A program made the translations under genes and the position numbers. From NCBI GenBank assembly GCA_027117675.1, contig JAJAYM010000308.1, positions 1 through 15,143 of the forward strand: a stretch of 15,143 nucleotides of DNA, given 5' to 3'. This document shows positions 11,910 to 15,143 of the stretch, one piece after another (positions within the stretch are counted from its first letter, which is position 1; each line of letters starts with the position of its first letter). The notes under the pieces are model-generated. The model saw only the letters and a list, made by a program, of their open reading frames with translations, was not told the origin of the DNA and made no database searches. Source of the DNA: Actinomycetes bacterium (lineage in GTDB: Bacteria; Actinomycetota; Actinomycetes; JAHEKZ01).

Positions 11910-14198
11910 ATGACCGACTCCGCAGACTGGCTGCGGCAACCCCTGCGCGGGGTCGTCGGTGGTGCCACCGCGAAGGCGCTAGGGGCGATGGGTCTTCAGT
12001 CGGTGGGCGATTTACTCGACCACTTACCGCGCCGCTACAGCGAGCACGGTGAGCTCTCCGACATCGGCCTCCTGCAAGTAGGTGAGCAGGCAACCGTCAT
12101 GGCCAAGATCGCGTCGGTGACATCGCGGAGGATGCGGCAGCGCAAGGGAACGATCTGCGAGGTGGTCGTCACCGATGGCCGACACCGTCTTTCGCTGACG
12201 TACTTCAACCAACCGTGGCTCCAGCGCCAACTCACGGTCGGCATGCGTGGACTCTTTGCGGGAACGGTGGACTCCCGTGCAGGTCGGCGCCAGTTAACCC
12301 ACCCAGACTTCGTCATTTTTGGAGAATCTGCCAGCACCGACAGCGGTGCCGCGAGCACCCTCGACGGTGCAGACGAAGGTGGCGACGTCGAGCGCGACCT
12401 TCGCATGCTGCACGAGTTCACCGGTTTCCTGATCCCGATCTACCCCGCAACGGCGGCGCTGCCCACCTGGCGCATCCAGAAAGCCATCACCGTGCTGCTC
12501 GACACCATGCCCGACCTGCCCGAACTGACGCCAGAGCCCATTGCTGCCCGCGAGGGCCTGATGTCGCGCACCGACGCCTACCGAACCCTGCATCGTCCGC
12601 GCTCGATGGACGACGTGCGCGCCGCGCGCCGACGTCTTGCCTACGACGAAGCCTTGGTGCTCCAGACCGTTTTGGCACGAAGGCGAGCCGCCCTCGCGGC
12701 GACCGCAACGACGCCTCGGATACCGGCCGAGAACGGGCTGGTCTCGGCGTTCGACGTGCGACTTCCCTTCGAACTCACGGTGGGGCAACGCGACGTCGCC
12801 GATGAGATCGCCACCGATCTTGGCAAGACCCACCCGATGCACCGGCTCCTTCAGGGGGAGGTCGGTTCCGGCAAGACAGTGGTTGCACTACGGGCGATGG
12901 TCACCGTCGTCGATGCCGGGGGGCAGGCTGCGTTGCTGGCTCCCACCGAGGTGTTGGCTCAGCAACACTTCCGAACGATCACCTCGATGCTCGGGCCGCT
13001 CGCCGACGGTGGCCTGCTCGGGTCACCACCTGAGGCCACCCGGGTCAGGCTCCTGACCGGCGGCCAGTCGGCTGCCGCGCGCCGCTCTACCTTGCTCGAT
13101 GTCATATCAGGTGATGCAGGCATCGTGGTCGGCACCCACGCGCTGCTCGAAGATCATGTCGACTTCTTCGATCTAGGGCTGGTTGTCATCGATGAGCAGC
13201 ACCGCTTCGGTGTCGAGCAGCGTGAGGCACTTCGGGCGAAGGCACGGACCCCGCCGCACGTCCTGGTCATGACGGCCACGCCGATCCCGCGGACCGTCGC
13301 GATGACAATCTTCGGCGACCTGGATGTTTCAACGCTGACCGAGCTGCCGCAAGGTCGACAGACCATCAGCACCCACGTGGTGCCGGCCGCCGATCGCCCT
13401 CGCTACATCGACAGGGCATGGGAGCGCATCACCGAAGAGGTGGCGAAGGGCCGTCAGGCCTACGTGGTCTGCCCGCGTATTGGTGAAGACTCTGATTCGC
13501 CGGGAAATAGCGACCCGCCGGGCAATAGCGACCCGCCGGGCAATAGCGACCCGCCGGCTGCTGGCCAGGGAGGCGCAGGGGATCCAGAACAGCACTCGGT
13601 GCTGGCCCTGGCTCGTTATCTCGCTGACGGCCCGCTCGCCGAGTGCCGGGTGGGCGTGCTGCACGGGCAACTGCCGTCAGAGGCGAAGGAGGCGGTGATG
13701 TCCACCTTCACCGCGGGTGAGATCGACGTCCTGGTGGCCACCACCGTCATCGAGGTCGGCGTCGATGTCCCGAACGCCAGCGTCATGGTGGTGATGGATG
13801 CCGACCGGTTCGGGGTCTCGCAGCTGCACCAGATCCGTGGCCGCGTTGGGCGCGGTGACGTTGCTGGCCTCTGCCTCCTGGTGACCGAGCTGCCTGACCA
13901 AAGCCCCGCACGCGAGCGGCTCGACGCGGTTGCCGCGACAAACGACGGATTCGTCTTGGCCCGCATCGACCTCGAGCAACGCCGAGAGGGCGACGTGCTC
14001 GGTGCCACCCAGTCGGGTGTGCAGTCGAGCCTAAAGGTGCTGCGAGCGGTTTCCGACGAAGCGATCATCGCACTGGCTCGAACAGATGCGGTCGCGCTCG
14101 TGGGCGCCGATCCCGAGTTGTTGTCGTACCCCGACCTGGCGGCTGCAGTCGCGCTCCTTGAGTCGGACGAGCAGGCCGAGTTCTTGGAAAAGTCGTGA
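11910..14198 (+). CDS. recG: ATP-dependent DNA helicase RecG
   Basis: RecG is a superfamily 2 helicase that regresses stalled forks and processes recombination intermediates. The 762-residue protein has the N-terminal wedge/OB domain (DLLDHLPRRYSEH, then LTYFNQPWLQRQL), Walker A GEVGSGKT with Lys322, APTEVLAQQHF, GTHALLEDHVDF, Walker B DEQHRFGVEQR at residues 428-438, TATPIPRT from residue 455, VLHGQLPSEAKE, TTVIEVGVDVPNA, QIRGRVGRG from residue 641, and the RecG-specific tail with DGFVLARIDLEQRREGDVLG. The ATG at 11910 follows GAGGTGA (11896-11902) by 7 bases. Between VVCPRIG and VLALARYL lies a low-complexity insert with three PGNSDP repeats (residues 531-548). The stop overlaps the rsmD start by 4 bases. 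Confidence 0.97.
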   Translation: MTDSADWLRQPLRGVVGGATAKALGAMGLQSVGDLLDHLPRRYSEHGELSDIGLLQVGEQATVMAKIASVTSRRMRQRKGTICEVVVTDGRHRLSLTYFNQPWLQRQLTVGMRGLFAGTVDSRAGRRQLTHPDFVIFGESASTDSGAASTLDGADEGGDVERDLRMLHEFTGFLIPIYPATAALPTWRIQKAITVLLDTMPDLPELTPEPIAAREGLMSRTDAYRTLHRPRSMDDVRAARRRLAYDEALVLQTVLARRRAALAATATTPRIPAENGLVSAFDVRLPFELTVGQRDVADEIATDLGKTHPMHRLLQGEVGSGKTVVALRAMVTVVDAGGQAALLAPTEVLAQQHFRTITSMLGPLADGGLLGSPPEATRVRLLTGGQSAAARRSTLLDVISGDAGIVVGTHALLEDHVDFFDLGLVVIDEQHRFGVEQREALRAKARTPPHVLVMTATPIPRTVAMTIFGDLDVSTLTELPQGRQTISTHVVPAADRPRYIDRAWERITEEVAKGRQAYVVCPRIGEDSDSPGNSDPPGNSDPPGNSDPPAAGQGGAGDPEQHSVLALARYLADGPLAECRVGVLHGQLPSEAKEAVMSTFTAGEIDVLVATTVIEVGVDVPNASVMVVMDADRFGVSQLHQIRGRVGRGDVAGLCLLVTELPDQSPARERLDAVAATNDGFVLARIDLEQRREGDVLGATQSGVQSSLKVLRAVSDEAIIALARTDAVALVGADPELLSYPDLAAAVALLESDEQAEFLEKS
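13500..13553 (+). repeat. 18-bp tandem repeat inside recG
   Basis: Three 18-base units at 13500-13517, 13518-13535 and 13536-13553 encode PGNSDP each. The second and third are identical and the first differs at one base; a partial CCG follows. The insert lies in a surface region between helicase motifs, where length change would be tolerated. Confidence 0.95.
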
Positions 14199-14824
14199 CG
14201 CGGATTGTCGGGGGTCGGGCCAGAGGACGGCGCCTGGCGGTGCCGGATCTCGGTACTCGTCCCACGTCCGATCGGGCGCGAGAAGCTGTCTTCTCGACTC
14301 TGGAGTCACTGCGCGGGACGATGGAAGGTTCCGTGGTGCTCGACCTGTACGCGGGGTCAGGGGCCTTGGGTCTAGAGGCGTTCTCCCGCGGAGCATCGTT
14401 GGTCGAACTCGTCGAGTCCGATCGACGGGCCGCCCGGGTCATTGAGGCCAACCGGAGCGTCGTCGAGGGTCTCTCCCCTTCCACCGGGGCGGTTCGGGTG
14501 CACTCGGTGACCGTGGGGCAGTGGGTGGCCAGCCGGGGGTCAGGTTCTGAGCCCGGCCTCGACTACCTGTACGACATAGTCTTTTGTGACCCGCCCTACG
14601 CAGTGGGGGCCGACGAGGTGAAGGCCGTGCTCCTCGATTTGCGGCGTCGCAAGTTCCTTGCGGACGACGCGTCCCTCGTCGTGGAACGGTCGCGGCGCGA
14701 TCTTCCCTGGGCCTGGCCAGAGGGGTTTGTGCCGGTTCGGGACCGGCTCTATGGCGAGGCGCATCTGTGGATCGGTGGCCTCGCAGCTGCTCGCGCTTGC
14801 AGTGATAGCGTCGCGCCGTGCTGA
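14195..14824 (+). CDS. rsmD: 16S rRNA (guanine(966)-N2)-methyltransferase
   Basis: RsmD methylates N2 of G966 in the small-subunit rRNA using S-adenosylmethionine. The 209-residue protein has the family start TRIVGGRARGRRLAVPD, the conserved TRPTSDRAREAVFSTLES, the SAM-binding motif DLYAGSGALGLEAFSRGA from residue 50, and the catalytic CDPPY (Asp132-Tyr135). The GTG at 14195 sits in GTGA, overlapping the recG stop by 4 bases, so translation is probably coupled. The end also overlaps coaD by 7 bases. The C-terminus after LWIGGLA is a short non-conserved extension that appears to exist only because of the coaD overlap. Confidence 0.96.
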   Translation: MTRIVGGRARGRRLAVPDLGTRPTSDRAREAVFSTLESLRGTMEGSVVLDLYAGSGALGLEAFSRGASLVELVESDRRAARVIEANRSVVEGLSPSTGAVRVHSVTVGQWVASRGSGSEPGLDYLYDIVFCDPPYAVGADEVKAVLLDLRRRKFLADDASLVVERSRRDLPWAWPEGFVPVRDRLYGEAHLWIGGLAAARACSDSVAPC

Positions 14825-15143
14825 GCGTCGTATGCCCTGGGTCGTTCGACCCGGTCACGAACGGACACGTTGACATCATCGAACGCGCGTCCAAGCTCGC
14901 TGATCGCGTCTTCGTCGGTGTCATGGTCAACCAGAACAAACGTGGACTGTTTCCCGTCGACACTCGTGTCGACCTCCTCGCTCAGTCGCTGGGCCACCTC
15001 GACAACGTCACGATTGAGACGTTCTCGGGCCTGCTCGTCGATTACTGCCAGTCGCGGGGTGCTCGCGCGATAGTCAAGGGCCTTCGAGCCGTCGGTGACT
15101 TCGACTACGAGTTGCAGATGGCCCAGATGAACCACCGGTTGAC
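14818..15143 (+). CDS. coaD: Phosphopantetheine adenylyltransferase (partial)
   Basis: CoaD joins ATP and 4'-phosphopantetheine to give dephospho-CoA, the penultimate step of coenzyme A synthesis. The first 108 codons are present and the gene runs off the right edge. The N-terminus MLSVVCPGSFDPVTNGHVDI holds the nucleotidyltransferase (T/H)xGH motif as TNGH at residues 14-17. Further family blocks are FVGVMVNQNKRGLF, GLLVDYCQSRGARAIVKGLR and AVGDFDYELQMAQMN. The GTG at 14818 overlaps the end of rsmD by 7 bases and has no strong Shine-Dalgarno, so it is probably translated by coupling. rsmD-coaD is a very common bacterial pair. About 50 residues should remain beyond the window. Confidence 0.97.
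   Translation, partial: MLSVVCPGSFDPVTNGHVDIIERASKLADRVFVGVMVNQNKRGLFPVDTRVDLLAQSLGHLDNVTIETFSGLLVDYCQSRGARAIVKGLRAVGDFDYELQMAQMNHRL

Noticed and set aside
1..15143. Defence island, prophage or biosynthetic cluster
   Set aside because: All well-supported genes are conserved housekeeping genes in a known actinobacterial order; the holin-like gene belongs to a chromosomal family and has no phage neighbours.

Overview
The window looks like ordinary core chromosome of a high-GC Gram-positive bacterium of class Actinomycetia. The evidence is GC-rich coding sequence with GTG starts on many genes, an HU protein with a Lys/Ala-rich tail, an NdgR-type IclR regulator divergent from leuCD, an F420-pathway guanylyltransferase, and a gene order (tRNA-Glu, ndgR, leuCD, hupB, cofC, plsC, gpsA, ddl, DUF3515, thiL, rpmB, DAK2, recG, rsmD, coaD) like that known from streptomycetes and relatives. 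I cannot name a genus.

Layout. Positions 51-950 hold tRNA-Glu(CUC) with a strong hairpin, then ndgR read leftward. A 92-base divergent region with phased repeats leads into leuC-leuD (1043-3097), which make isopropylmalate isomerase. hupB (3264-3686) follows with its own leader and a 16-bp terminator hairpin. From 3826 to 4902 there is a short, apparently truncated holin-like membrane protein that runs tail to tail into a cold-shock-like small gene. That small gene lies 5 bases downstream of cofC on the minus strand. Positions 5051-5794 hold plsC broken into several reading frames, overlapping the start of intact gpsA (5794-6831). ddl (6836-7948) follows closely. DUF3515 and a small Lrp/AsnC-domain gene form a minus-strand pair (7958-8656), divergent from thiL (8705-9703). 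rpmB (9728-9913, minus) converges on thiL. The right end is a compact plus-strand operon: DAK2/DegV-like protein, recG, rsmD and coaD, the last cut by the window edge.

The genes are housekeeping: leucine synthesis under a local regulator, nucleoid structure, coenzyme F420, phospholipid precursors (gpsA, and formerly plsC), peptidoglycan precursor (ddl), thiamine diphosphate, translation, DNA repair, rRNA methylation and coenzyme A. I see no phage-defence system, CRISPR array, insertion sequence or secondary-metabolite cluster.

The most notable observations are the multi-frameshift plsC, the truncated holin-like gene whose end lies antisense in its neighbour, in-frame tandem repeats in hupB and recG, and an ordered repeat array between ndgR and leuC.
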